Shown: positions 46,540 through 59,666, numbered from the stretch's first letter. The stretch: 64,000 nucleotides of DNA from Boswellia sacra (GCA_013180625.2 SNVD02013580.1:620001-684000), one strand, 5' to 3'. Numbers and translations are program-made. Notes: generated by a model from the letters alone, not told the origin.

Positions 46540-48530
46540 AAAGTGGGCAAAAATGAAATAATTCAAAATCATATAAAAGTCGTAATTAGATATAAAAAAG
46601 TCATAAATAAGGCTTTAAAAGTTGTAAAAGGCTATATAAAAGTCGTAAATAACACTTTTTATTATGACCAAATCCTAGGCAAAGCACTATTCCTTTTTGG
46701 AAGAATACGCCATTACCACACATCGTATAAAAATCGTAAATGAATAAAAGTCGTAACAAAAAGTAAAATAATCGTAAACAAAAAAATAAAAGTAATAATC
46801 AAAATTACTGTTCATGCATTATGGAATTTAAGTTAAATTTCCTAAATCCATAAAAAAGTCATAGCCGAACATATAAAAGTCATAAACAAGTTTATAAAAG
46901 TTGCAAATGGCTATATGAAAGTCGTAAATGTCACTATTCCTTTTTCTAAAATCCTATATTAAAGCATTATTGCCCTTTTAACATCGTATAAAAGTCGTAA
47001 ACAATAAATAAAAGCCATAATGAAGGGTAAAATAATCGTAAAAAGAAAAAGAAAAGTGGTAATCGGAGTTATTGTTCATGCCTTATGGAATTTAACTAAA
47101 ATTTTTCACGGGTCAAATTAAAGTCGTAGCCGGACATATAAAAGTCATAAACAAGACTATAAAAGTTGTAAATGGCTTTATAGAAGTCGTAAATCTCACT
47201 ATTCGTTTCTTTTAAATCCTAGCCAAAAGTATTGTTGCCCCACTCGTGAGGCATCTATTTCCTCAGGGCAGATACCTCCTCAGTCTTCTCCCACTCATTT
47301 TGAGCCTTTGAATGGGCTCAGTGAGGATGATCAATGCAGGATTGACCATACTCATTCGGACACCCCAGCTACCCCGGTAAAGAAGGGTAAGAAGAAGAAA
47401 AATAAGAAAGGTTAAAGCTCTTGTATTTTTTATGTCTTAGACCGTTTGTGATCATTTCTCTTCTATGTTGTTAAGGCCGTTTGTGGCATTTTTACTTTGT
47501 TTTAAGCCGCTTGTGGCCTCTTTTTCTGTCTTTTTATTGGATTGTATGTTTGGCCTTTAGGTCCTTTTGTAATTCTTGGGGTATGCCCCTCGGATTTTTG
47601 TACATTATAACTTTTTTGGATTTATATTACTAAGTAACTTTTCCAAATAAAAAATTGTTGCCCCTTTAACATATCGTATAAAAGTTGTAAACAACGAATA
47701 AAAATTACAATGCATGATAAAATAATAGTAAAAAGAAAAATAAAAATAGTAATCAGAGTTATTGTTCATGCCTTATGGAATTTAACTAAAATTTCCTATG
47801 GGCCACATAAAAGTCGTAGCTCGGCATATAAAAGTCATAAAAATACTATAAAAGTTGTAAATGTTGATATAAAAGTTGTAAATGATACTATTTTTTTTAA
47901 CCAAATGCTAGCCAAAAATATTGTTCATCTTTCTAAGAATGTCCCTCTATCATTTTGTATAAAAGTCGTAAATAATGAATAAAAGTCGTAATTGAGTATG
48001 TAAAAATTGTAAAGAGGGATATAAAAGTCATAATCGAAGTTACCGTTCACACCTTAGGGAATTTAACTACAATTTTCGAAGCCATATAAAAGTTGTAACA
48101 AGATATATAAAAGTCGTGAAAGATGTTATAAAAGTTGTAAATGTGGGTATAAAAGTTGTAAACCATACTATTCCTTTTCACTACCTCGTAGCAAAAAATA
48201 TTGTTCATTTTTTCAAGGATGCCCCTCTATCATTTCGTATAAAATCGTAAACAACAAATAAATATCGTAACTGAATATATAAAAATTGTAAACTGAAAAA
48301 TAAAAATTGTAATTGGAGTTACTATTCGTGACGTACAAAATTTAACTAAAATTTCTCAAAACCATATAAAAGTAGGAATCAGACATTGAAAAATTATAAA
48401 CAAAGTTGTAAATGTTATAAATACTTATATTAAAGTTGTAAACGACGCTTTTCCCATTCACCAAATCTTAGCCCAACATACTGTTCATATATAAAACTTG
48501 TAAACCAAGAACAAAAGTGGTAATCCAAGG
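46540..48530. repeat. Tandem array of 265-282-bp units built from AAAAGTYGTAAA motifs
   Basis: Six or seven higher-order units are marked by the repeating phrase GTTATTGTTCATGCCTTATG at about 46806, 47071, 47758, 48040 and 48318 (spacing 265, 264 after subtracting an insertion, 282, 278) and by CACTATTCCTTTTT-type phrases in each unit. Within every unit, ATAAAAGTCGTAAAC or ATAAAAGTTGTAAATG recurs five to eight times. There is no plausible coding; short open stretches are accidental. The same motif makes up the interior of the MITE at 37.9 kb. Confidence 0.85.
47242..47653 (+). mobile_element. Retroposed 3' end (probably 5'-truncated LINE) inserted in the satellite
   Basis: 412 bp of different composition, flanked by perfect 11-bp duplications ATTGTTGCCCC (47231-47241 and 47654-47664) and ending in CCAAATAAAAAA, a short A-rich tail. 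It begins with an open stretch ending SDTPATPVKKGKKKKNKKG then a stop at about 47414, followed by a 240-bp 3' UTR with TTGTGGC repeats and GGGTATGCCCCTCGGA. Variable-length duplications and an A-tail are hallmarks of LINE-driven target-primed reverse transcription. The source could be a LINE ORF2 end or a cellular mRNA. Confidence 0.8.
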
Positions 48531-49759
48531 TGTAAATATTGTTGTTGTAACAATTTGTCTTCTCTCAAATCTCTATGCTCTCCCGTGACTCCATTTGATT
48601 ATCCATAGGTTGTCTTAGTTCGGTTTTATGTTGTGTTAAATTTTATGAATTTAAATCAAATCCAATCCATTAGCTTATTCAATTTACTTCTAAAAACTTG
48701 AATCCAATAATTAATTTAACAAATTATCTAATGCAAAATTCATATAACTTAAATAATTTATTTTTTTTAAGCAAACACTAATAAGTTAAATATTAAAGCA
48801 TGTTCAGCTAATAATGGATGGATGCTCCCATAAAAGATAAAACTAAACCCGATAATTATTTTATCGAATAGATTCACATAGTGTTAACAGGTCATGTACA
48901 AGTTTGCTAGATGTAGTTTAAATATTGTATAATTATCACAAGTTAATCTATATAATTAGTAAACGCATAATCGTCAAAGAATGAAATAAGTACAAATTTT
49001 TAAAAAAATTTATATTTAGTTTGATTGATTATTAAATTTGTAATCAATATCATATATATATTTGTTTACATAATTATCTTAACTAAATTCAATGTTATTC
49101 TAAAATTTTACATATAGCTAATTAGCATCATTGTAGTATATTTAGACAACATCATATGTGAAACAATTCCTTTCTAATTAAAATAAAGTTGAAGATTTAA
49201 TTTCGGATTATATGTTTCCTTTTGTATTATTTATGAATAGTAAGCTTTTATAACATTAGTAGGTAATTTTACTTAATAATTTCTAAAATATATACATCTA
49301 TATCTTTACAAATAATTATAATAATTTAAGGCATAAGTCCAAAAGCACAAGATACAAATTAAATTCTGTTACATGAAAAAAAAAAAAACATAGACTTCAA
49401 ATCTTCAGACTTGGGGTCATGACTTATGGTGATAAGTGGGAAAACAAATAACCCTTAAAATTTTCCAAATTTTATCTTTCATATATAAAATCATTTAGTA
49501 CGACAATAATGTAAGATAAAAGAGTTGTTTACTATGACTTTAGTAATTAATTCAAGAGTATATCCCGATTACCATTTGCTTATGTTATGCAACCAACTAA
49601 AACATATTTTATCTCAACTAAAATATATTTGGGGACTAAATATTTTTATCTCAAAATTATTTTATTTCCATTAAAACATCTCTTAATAGTATATAATGTT
49701 CAATAATATTAATTTTTTACTAAATTTTTTTAGTTACAAATAGTAAAACTTATAAAGCA
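48531..49759. other. AT-rich intergenic DNA
   Basis: Extremely AT-rich with no coding, splice-flanked blocks or clear repeats; a poly-A run lies at 49377-49388. Confidence 0.5.
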
Positions 49760-51480
49760 CAATATTGGTCTTTGTTGGGACTTCCACTTGCAATTGTGGC
49801 AATCGGCGGCGTATTGGCTGCAAAAGATCAGCAGAGAATAGATGAATGGGAAATGGTTCGTCGTAGTCTAGGTGCTGGAATGGAAGGCAATGACAAGCTC
49901 AAGAATTTGAGCAAAGTGCTTTCACTCAGCTTCAATGATCTATCATGCTATCTGAAAGCATGTTTCATGTACTTGAGCATCTTTCCAAAGGATCATTTGA
50001 TTAATTGAACCTATAAGATTGGTTCGATTAAGGACGGCAGAAGGATTTGTTGAAGCAAAAAAGGAAAGACGCCAGAAGCAGTTAGGGAGAAGTACTTCAG
50101 TGAGCTTGTGAATCGAAGCTTAATGCAAGTGGTTGATACAACAACAGGTGAAAGAGTAAAGACCAGCAGGATCCACGACCTTCTAAGGGAAATTGTTGTT
50201 TCCAAGTCAAGAGAACACAACATTGCAACCATAGCAAAAGACCAAGATGCAATGTGGCCAGATAAAGTTCGACGACTATCGATTCATAACACAATGCAAA
50301 ATGTTCAGCAAGACAGGTTAGTTTCTCAATTGCTTTTTCTGCTCATGTTTGGAGTTGTAGAAAAGCCAAAATTACAAAGACTATTTCTAGTGGCTTAAGG
50401 CTTTTTGGCGTCTTAGATATGCATGGCATACCCCTGACCAAATTTCCAATTGACGTTGTAAACTTTTACTATTTAAAGTATCCAAGTTTTGAGGAACACC
50501 AAGGTGAAAACCATTCCAAGATTTATAGGGAAGCTTCAAAAGTTGGAGTCATCAAACCTCAAGCATGCCTATGTCACTGAATTGCCTACTGAGATTCTAA
50601 ACCTCAAAAGGCTTTGCCATCTCATTGTTTATCGATATGAGCTCGAGTCTTTTGCTCATAGTAAGCATAGCTTTAAGGGTTTAGAGCAGATTGGTGTCCT
50701 GCGATCCATGTAAAAGCTGTGTTTTATTGAGGCAAACCAAAGGAGTGGTACAAGTAGTATTCATATATTGCGAGAGCTGGGGAAGTTGACACAACTGAGA
50801 AGGCTAGGAGTTACAAAGTTGAGAAAAGAAGATGGGAAGACTCTATGTTCATCAATCGAAAATCTTACAAACCTTCGTGCCTTGTCAATAATTTCCATTG
50901 AGGATGAGATTATTGATCTTCAACACGTTTTCCATCCTCCACCTTTCCTTCAGAGGATCTACTTCGTAGGACTTTTGGAGAGTTTACCACATTGGATCCC
51001 TTATCTCTACAGCCTAAAAGTTTATCTGAAATAGAGCAGTTTGAAGGAAGATCAATTAGTGTCTCTTCAAAATCTTCCCAATCTAGTGCCTCTTGAACTA
51101 GTTGAAGTCTATCATGGAGGCACACTGTGTTTCACAGCTGGTGGGTTCAAGAAACTGAAGCAATTGGATAGACAATAAGTTTGATGAACTGAGTTTTGTG
51201 GAAATACAGGTGGAAGCAATGCCTTGTGCTGAAAAACTTAGTATTCAATGCTGTAATTCCTTGGAGAAAGTACCACTAGGCATTGAACATCTAACAAAGT
51301 TGAAATTGCTTGAATTTTTTGACATGCCTCATGAATTGCCCAAGACAATCCGACAAGACAAAGGCGGCAAAGATTGTTGGAGGGTTGCATGCATCCCTGA
51401 ATTCTGTCCTACTTACTGGAGAGATGGAGGATGAGAACTTTACTCTTTAGAGAGTTTTAGTGAGGCTGAGAGCTCTCCCC
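49760..51480 (+). pseudogene. RPM1-like CC-NBS-LRR resistance gene, 5'-truncated pseudogene
   Basis: Begins within NB-ARC at LLGLPLAIVAIGGVLA (the GLPLA motif). It continues with LSLSFNDLSCYLKACFMYLS (RNBS-D), breaks at a TGA at 50006-50008 and frameshifts to 50075, and resumes at EKYFSELVNRSLMQVV with the MHD-type motif RIHDLLREIV. LRRs follow in several frames (IGKLQKLESSNLKHAYVTEL; LGKLTQLRRLGVTKL; LTNLRALSIISI; ENLPNLV-type repeats), and the C-terminus GKDCWRVACIPEF..YWRDGG is typical of RPM1-like proteins. The coiled coil, P-loop and kinase-2 are missing, and at least five stops or shifts occur. Such proteins are intracellular immune receptors of about 900 aa; this copy cannot function. 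Confidence 0.9.
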
Positions 51481-54400
51481 TCCTCAACATTGTCATAACT
51501 AGCTCCGAGCTTCAGACGCTTTGGAAGCAGGAGTCTCAAGATTTATATCAAAATCTTCTACTGTGCATTTGATTTATATTAAAATGAACTAATCATGATG
51601 AATAGATAGACCAAATGCATAGATAATTAAATTTATGGGACGAAAGTACATATGACATAGCATACACAACCGTCCCATCTGAGACTTTATCTTTTACATG
51701 TTTATTACATAAGTTGTAAATAATTGTATATATTTTCCAAATAGGCTGTAAATAACTGTATATATCTTTCGAATAGACTGTAAATAACTGAGCATATTTT
51801 CCAAATACACTATAAATAAATGTGTATATTCTCTTGAATAGGTTTGTTTTAAGAGTCTATATTGAATATGTACTTAATCTCTACAGCCTATAAGGTTGGT
51901 ACGAAAATATGTTTGTTTCAGTTTATTCAGAGGCTGTATTGTGCTTCTCAATATAATTTTATCCAATTGAAAGAATATACCAAGGCTTGAAGTGTCTATA
52001 GAATCTAAGAATGAACCGACTTAGTTTCAAAATCCAGTCCCACTAGCAGCTCATTATCTGGGAAAAATCTGGAAATCCTGGGCATATTAGGCCTAGCAAA
52101 TCTTAAACCTTTGAAACCCTGCAACAGAATGTATCTGCAATTACATACCCCATAACGAAGGAAAAAACTATAGAGCCAGCAGCCCAAAAAGCCAACAGCA
52201 GAAACCTTCAATGAAGCAACTATACTAGGCCACCAGCTAAAGCATCTGAGTCGCCACAAACCTTGGTGTTAGACGGAGCAACAAAAATTTTCAACTATAA
52301 TCATGCAGTTCGCTGACCTCTCTTAAAAAATTTTTATACTCTAATTCCATACATACCTTTAAGATTCAAACTTTATGTACTGGAAACACAAACAAAGAAA
52401 AATTTAAAACTTAAGGTGGTTCTGGCGGATATGCCTGCATCGATGGATGGTTATTGGAACCCATTATTTCACGGGGAAAATGTAAGTACATAATCGCTCA
52501 TAGATACAAATTTTGGAAACCTCTAATCAGTTCCTAGAGTTATACAAGGCTAGAATCCTATTCTCTTTCTCTGCACTCTTTTGAATTTCACACTTCTAAA
52601 ACATGCGAAGAAAATGACCTCATATGATAAAGAAAAATATACAGTTGGTGTTAATAATGAGAAAACAACCAAGTTTGAGATAAAATACAACAGAATCAAC
52701 ATCCAAAATTCTCTAAAAACAAAATTCCATCATTTTAACACCCACACCTCCAAAAAAGTTAGAATGCAGCAGCTAATGAGTCCAGTAGTAGAAACGGTCG
52801 ACATATAACTGTAGTTGACCATAAACTTGAATTGTGCGAACATTACTTCCTAGAAGTAACTTCAAAAAGTAAATTCTGTATAGAGCTCCAGAAATGCATT
52901 CTTCAAGCACATTAGTAGTTGTATCTACCACTTTTGTCTAAAAAACATCTGAAGCTCGAGCAGTCAGAGCACACAAATGTCATTCCCATCATCTGCCCAA
53001 AGAAACTAGATTTTGAGAAAAGTTTGATATCTTGCGAAAGCTAGTAGACAATGAATACTGTGAAAGCATGTTTCCTTATCTGGAAGAGGATTATTCCTTT
53101 TTATAATAGTGATCCTACCATCAAATGAAATAAGATAACTAGACAATATAGGACACCTAGGGAAAATTTTCAGTTTTCCTGAATTATTGTCCTACATTAG
53201 AATATGGAATCTAAAATGTTATTTTTACAAAAAAAATGGAATGTAATGAAACTGGGACTCCAGCATGCATTTTGTTTTTTGATTCCCCAGCCATTGCATG
53301 ATAACCTATAGAACAACAAACCAACCTGCAACTTCATAGCTCTGAAAGTTCTGCTGAAGGTAGGCCAGGAAACACTAGGGGAACTTGGTGTTAATAAAGA
53401 GAAAGAAAGATCAGCAGCTCATCATCTAAAAAGAAAAACTGAGAATTCTAGGCTTAGACCTAGCAAATCATAGCCTTTGAGAGGCTGCAACAGATTTTTC
53501 ATCAACATTCTCATAACTCTCCAGCAGTCAAGATTCCAACCTTTTAACACCACAATAGCAGGGTCCGAATACCAGTAGCAAACACAAAAACACCACAATG
53601 CTTGGTAGTAGAATCCAAGTACAGTCTTCAACTACAATGCAACAACTATGCTGACATCGGATTCTGTTGCATCCACCAGTGATGGTCTGAAATAATTTGA
53701 AGCTCCACCAAGCAAAGTTATTAATTTTCTTGCACATTCACATCAGCTCCGTGTTCCCAGTAAGACAAAAGCCACCTGTCCACCAAAGGTAATAGAACTT
53801 GATTATTAGATGATCGATAATCAAGTTCTAAAAGCTATGGTTTCCACTGACTGCTGCCTAAAACAATCTACCTAACCTCCTTCGACATAATGAATTACAA
53901 TCAATCAACATAGTCAAAAGCTAGTCTAATACCACACTACGTACGAGGCTATCCCGCTAAAAAGAATAATTTATGTGGAAGCGTGGGAAACCATTACAGC
54001 CGAGATTTATACCTATCAACAACTATCTCGATTTTTTGAACGGCAACCAGTATGACCTCTGGGGCTTCTTCTGCAGAGTAGGAAATCTGCACATACACAT
54101 ATTACTCATAATAATGAAAACAGATAGTGTGCCAGACTACAAATTCTACTCATAACTTGTTCAATAACAATGTATTACATTCTTCATGAATATTGACAAT
54201 GAATTTGTTAATAATATAAATAAATATTAAAAGATTAACATAGAAATTTATGATGCCAAGACCACAAGCCACATGCCTTTTCCTGCATAAATTGCAATTT
54301 GCTCCTGTTGAGCAAACACAGGTGGATTCACTTTGCCAATCTATAACCGCATTCTATTGACAAAAATTATATCAGCCTAATCATCTACGCTAAAAGACAT

Positions 54401-55452
54401 TTCGTATGCAGACAGCTGTATAATATAATATTCTTTTCTCTGACTAGGATCAGCCTATTATGTGGACATGTAATCACTCAACATAGGTTTTATATAAATC
54501 TGCAATCGCATATCAATTTCAACCACCTAATTCTCTTCACAAACATTCAGTGACTTTCAACAGTCAGCAAAACAGAACCTATGATACCCATCATTGCAAC
54601 AGAGTGTTCAATGCTTGTCAAATGGGCCACACGCAAGTGCGAAAATGCAACGAAGCCTCTAAAGGTAACGCTCCACTTACCATAGCAAAAATAAATATAC
54701 AAATAAAAGTAAATTAATTTAACAAAATAAATATTTGCCAGACCTCTGCATGAATCAGGGTGTTGCAACCTGAATGTAGTGTTATTGCTCAATATGCTTG
54801 CATACCAAACTTAAAGCAATCAACAAGCCCAAAAAATTAAGTCTTGTTACCTGACTTATCCACTCGTTTAACACCAGCTGATGTCCCTCTTTTTTCTACA
54901 TAACTGGTGAATCAAGGGAAAACTGATGCTGCTGCCCGAAACCCACGAGTACATGTGTCATGGCCCACTGGAAATTATGCTTCGATGCATAGAAACCCAC
55001 TTGATGAAACCCAATGCCTAAAACGAAACCCACAAACTTAAAACCGTGTCAACCATATATAATCGCTACGGTAAAGCTTGCAAACAAATGAACTAGAACA
55101 CAATAAGGTCTGTGTTTATATCGTATATCGCAATGCTCATTAAAGGCCTCAGACAGAAACAAATGGGGCAAAGTGAGAAGGACCACGAAGACCAGTTGTA
55201 CTTGAGCTATTGCATAAGTGGAATACTCAGGGCTGAAATGGAAGGTGGATCAGTCGACAGAATCACCAGATCGGCTATGGCCCGCCGGAGATGAAAGAGC
55301 CGCGATGATAAAAGAAGAAAGCCGTAAATCCGTGGCAAAAGATCCATGGTACCGGATTGGTAGGTCAGAGGTAAAAATTGCTAAAAATAGCCAAGTCAAT
55401 GGCAACCGTTTGATTAGACGCATAACTCTCAAATCTGACAGCTTAAAACCCT
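51481..55452. other. Intergenic region with a decayed duplication; no gene assigned
   Basis: Two blocks, about 52010-52260 and 53400-53680, share phrases (CCTAGCAAATC, CCTTTGA..CTGCAACAGA) and are a diverged direct duplication. Around 51700-51840 the phrase CTGTAAATAACTG repeats four times with variation. On the minus strand, splice-ready blocks occur near 54617-54667 (GFVAFSHLRVAHLTSIEHSV) and 54850-54903 (YVEKRGTSAGVKRVDKS), and a C+T-rich 5'-UTR-like stretch lies at 55230-55360. These may be exons of an unrecognised minus-strand gene, but I cannot assemble one. Confidence 0.35.
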
Positions 55453-55949
55453 ACTGTATGTAAGGATGGCAAAATGATTCGTCAGATCCAGGATTTCGGT
55501 GTGACCCGTGTTATATTTTAAGAGCAAGTCTTGATTTTTTTTTTTTTAATTTAAGAGTGGGTTTGAGTCTCCAAAATTATTGACCCATTCCAGGTTGATT
55601 TAGGCTCGGGTCTATCCTCCAATCCTGTTTGACCTGCTCCATCCCACACAGTGTTAGGATGTATATAAAAAAATAAAGTATTTGAACTTACATCTAAATT
55701 TTTAGGGATGATTATGATAAATTATAATATTTTAGAATACCATGTAATTTTACTAGACTATAGCATCAGTCATCAAATTTTTCTTCAATTTCTATGTTTT
55801 ATTAGATATTTATGATAGCAAGTTTGTTTTCTTCTTGCATGTTTGTTTATTTTTTTGGAAAAATTAAAAAAATGGACACAGTTAGGGACCCTTAGTTAAA
55901 TATGATTAAAAAAACAAAAAAAGCAAAGCTAAAACAAGCAACCTGACGA

Positions 55950-56215
55950 AACGCTCGACCAAACTCGACAAAACTTGATAGAGCTCGACACAAGCTTTCA
56001 TCGACATGTCGAGTGTTGGATACATGGTTCGAGACATCTATATGTCGGTTTCCACATATCCGAGCTCGACATGTCGGATGAGAGCTTGTGTCGAGTATTG
56101 GATGATGCATCCGACACTCGATGTCTTCAAAAATAGATTGATATCGAGTGTTGGTTGTGAATTCGACACGACTCGGCATGTAAGTGTCGAGTGTCGAGAA
56201 ATCCAACACTGGAAA
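55950..56215. repeat. Subterminal TCGAC palindromic repeats of the hAT element
   Basis: TCGAC, CTCGAC or GTCGAG occurs more than ten times. A block near 55980-56015 (GAGCTCGACACAAGC..TCGACATGTCGAGT) has an inverted partner near 56060-56098 (GAGCTCGACATGTCGGATGA..AGCTTGTGTCGAGT), giving a cruciform-capable pair. Subterminal repeats of this type bind hAT transposases. Confidence 0.75.
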
Positions 56216-56902
56216 AATTACGTTTCTCGATAGTTTCAGCAAATTTTTTGATTAATTCATCTACATTTTAGTATTTAATTTCTCGCTGTTTGAACCAACT
56301 TTTGCATTTGCGTTTGGCTGCAGCTTTGCTCTTTCCTCTGCTTTCATTCTCCTCTGCTCTCTGCTCTCTGCTCCTTCTTTGCTCTCTCTGGTAATCTGAT
56401 TTAGACAATTAGTTAGAACTCTTGCGTTTGTTGCAGCTCCGCTGCTCTCTGCTCTCTCTTCTGTATATTTCTGAGCTATTTCCAGGTAATTTACATCTTT
56501 CACTTTTCCTTTTCTGTTCAATTTTTGTTCGATTAGGGTTTTCTCTCTGTGTTTGTTTTCTTGTTTAAATTTGGGTGTTAAATAAATTTATGGGATAATC
56601 AATTTACTGTGTTTCCCTCGTGAGTATTTGAAATTTCTATCTGTTTATTGTGAGATAATCAATTTCATCACCGTATTTATTGTGTTTATTATGGGATAAG
56701 CATTTGATTGTTGCAATGAACATTTCATCGAGTCCAGGTCTAGGACAATGTCTTTTTGTATATATGATATGATATGTAGAATTAACCTAGATGGGATATG
56801 ATATGTAATTATGATATGATATGATATGTAAACATGATTCCATCTAGTTGTTAGGATAATCCATATGCATGTAATTATAGATGTGATTTTTGTAGGTAAA
56901 CA

Positions 56903-59183
56903 ATGTCAATGTCTAAGTCTTCACAATCACAATAAGAAGTGGAGATGTCAAATACCCTAAATCGTAGTGGTGATTTAAACATGGATGAAGATTCTGAAGA
57001 TGTTGCTATATCCACTGGTAAGAGACGGCTAGAAGATGATGATGATGAATTGTCTCAACATAGTAAAAAGTCTAGGACAACATCACTAGTTTGGCAACAT
57101 TTTACAAAGTTAGTTATTGATGGAGTACCAAAAGCACGTTGTAACCATTATGCCACAAAATTAGTTGCTAGGGCGTCGGATGGCACCTTCTATTTAAGTA
57201 AGCATTTGAAGAGATGTCATCGAGCTAATCAACTAACCACGGAACAAAGTATTTTGAAATTTCAAAAACAAAGTGATGGAACTCTTACAAACTTGGTATG
57301 TCATGATAAAGATGCTTTTGATAAAGATGTTTGTAGGACTCTAGTTGCAAAAATGATTGTTTTGCATGAACTTCCATTGCGGTTTGTTGAGTATGAGGGC
57401 TTGAGGGAAATGATGAATTATGCCCAACCTTTGTTTGGTACCATGAGTAGAAACACATTGAAGAATGTAATATTCAAGTTGTTTGAAAGTGAGAAAGGGA
57501 AGACAATGAAATTATTGGAAAACATACAAGGAAGGATAGCTATAACAACCGACATGTAGACTTCTAGCAACCAAAAGAAAGGATATATGGTTATAACAGC
57601 CCATTTCATTGACAATTCATGGAAACTCCGTAATCGGATTTTGAGGTATGTTCAAAATTGCAATTTTATCTTACTTTATTAATTTGTTTATATTAAATAT
57701 AGTTTCTAATAATTTTATGTTTATAATTGTTAGGTTTATATATGTGCCAGCCCCATATACGGTTGAATGTCTTAGAAAAGTGTTGGTTGATTGCTTGTAT
57801 GATTGGAATTTGGAAAGAAAATTATCTACTTTAACTGTAGATAATTGTTCTACCAATGATCTTATGACAAAGCAAGTACTTGATAAATTGGGTGATAGGC
57901 ATTTGATGTTGTGTGGGAAACTTTTTCACATGCGGTGTTGTGCTCATATATTGAACCTAATAGTTAAAGATGGGTTAGAAGTGATTGGAAATGGCATTGA
58001 GAAGGTTAGGGATAGTGTTGCTTTTTGGACATCTACTCCTAAGAGAATGGAAAAGTTTTAGGAGAATGCACATCACTTGAAAGTGACATTTAATAAGACA
58101 TTGTCTCTTGATTGTAAAACTAGGTGGAACCCTACTTACAAGATGTTGAGTACAGCTTTAACCTATAAAGATGTGTTTATTCATTTGAAGGAGCGTGATA
58201 GTCAATATATAGATTTGCCTAAGGAAGAGGAGTGGGCAGCAGCAAAACTTGTGTGTGATCATTTGGAAAAGTTCTATAGGTTGACTGAAATATTTTCTGG
58301 AACAAATTATCCCACAGCAAACAAGTTTTTTGCAAAAATTGGTGAGTTATCTTTGAGCTCTTGGCTTATGTCTCCTTCTAAAAAGATTCAAGAAATGGCT
58401 AATGCAATGATTGAAAAGTTTGAAAAGTATTTGAATGTTATCCATAGAGTGTTAGCTATGACTGTGATTTTAGATCCTAGATGTAAAATGGTGATGGTAG
58501 AGTTTGTATACAAGAAGATTAATGGAGATGGTGCTTTTGAGCATATTGAGGGAGTACGTTCTCTTTGTGAAGATTTGGTGATAGATTATCAATGTAGACT
58601 TGGTTTAGGTAATGAGTCAAGCGAATTTGTTGCAAATTTACCAGATCCAGGAGGTGTTAGTATTACAGGAGACGGTGTATAAAGTGAGTTTGATATTGAA
58701 TATGAAAAATGTAAAGAAAGCACCAATATGGGATTGCAAAAGAAGTCTGAGTTTGATATTTATTTGGAGGATCATATAGTTAGTGGTCCTGACTTTGATG
58801 TTTTGCTTTGGTGGAAGATGAATAAAAGTAAGTTTCCTGTATTGTCCACTATTGCTAGAGATGTTCTGGTTATCCTAGTATCCACAGTCCCATCTGAATC
58901 CGCTTTTAGCACAAGTGGTAGAGTTTTGAGTTCACATCGTAGTAGACTTCTTCCTGACACATTAGAGGTATTAATGTGTACCCAAAATTAGTTATGACTA
59001 AAAACACGAGGTATAAGTTTCAATATACTATGTTTATTTTATTGATTATTATTATTTTATTGAATTTCCTTATTTAGTTATTAATTTGGTTATTATATGT
59101 TTCTAGGTGTAATTCCTCAAGAAGAGATGCTTGGAGAGGAAACATTGGATGATGAAGGAGGAAGTTCAATAACATCTTTGTGA
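56903..59183 (+). pseudogene. hAT transposase (RICESLEEPER/ZBED-like), broken
   Basis: Start ATG 56903 after a UTR splice. Order: acidic N-terminus; BED finger (VWQHFTKLVIDG..ARCNHYATKL..LSKHLKRCH) whose second Cys is Tyr; RNase-H-like core with TTDM (first Asp), FIDNSWKLRNRIL, an intron 57645-57733, LTVDNCSTND (second Asp), MRCCAHILNLIVKDGL, RWNPTYKML, and the dimerisation region (FPVLSTIARDVLVILVSTVP, SESAFSTSGRVLS). A last short exon from about 59107 ends at TGA 59181-59183. In-frame stops occur at about 56933, 57556-57558, 58059-58061, 58680-58682 and 58989-58997. Family members are about 650-700 aa; they are cut-and-paste transposases or domesticated regulators. The finger loss and multiple stops exclude domestication. 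Confidence 0.92.
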
Positions 59184-59606
59184 GGTTGTTTCGTTGGAGT
59201 GTTAATTGTAGGAAGTTGATCTTGTGTGCTATCAACTTGTTGGTTTGGTTTCATTAAAGTGTTGACATTATTTTTATTTACTTGTTACTATGTTGGTATT
59301 GGTATGTTTTTATTGTTATGAGTTGTTTACTTTGATGTATTTATTGTTGTCGCCATTTACTTGTAGATTTTGTTTGTTGTTGATTTTGTATTTTTTGTTG
59401 AATTATTGTTTACTTAGAAATTTTAGATTTTGAATGGAATGATGGTTTTTTAGTTGTTGATTCTTGTGTGTATGAATGATTTTAGTTTAAAGATACATTG
59501 TCTTCAAACTTGTTAAAAATGGGCATAATTGTGTACTTCACATAGAATGGGGATGGTTACGCAATTTTACAGGGGCGGGTGGGGCGGGTCGGATCCGCTC
59601 ATTTAT

Positions 59607-59666
59607 TTTCTGTCCCGCCCTATTGCTGGCAATGGGGCGGGGCAGAAAATAAATGAGCAGGGTGGG
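59607..59666. repeat. Perfect-stem hairpin in the hAT 3' subterminal region
   Basis: CTCATTTATTTTCTG followed by CCCGCCC, a short loop around TTGCTGGCAAT, then GGGCGGGG and CAGAAAATAAATGAG: about 24 paired bases. The surrounding GGGGCGGG repeats make this the most GC-rich point of the 3' half of the window. Confidence 0.85.

Noticed and set aside
47710..47982. 90-codon open frame in the satellite
   Set aside because: Generated by the AAAAGTYGTAAA repeats (VVN/KVVN periodicity), not conserved between units.
56903..59183. Idea that the hAT transposase is a domesticated ZBED gene
   Set aside because: It has several stops, a broken BED finger, and still carries TIRs and a TSD, so it is a decayed transposon.
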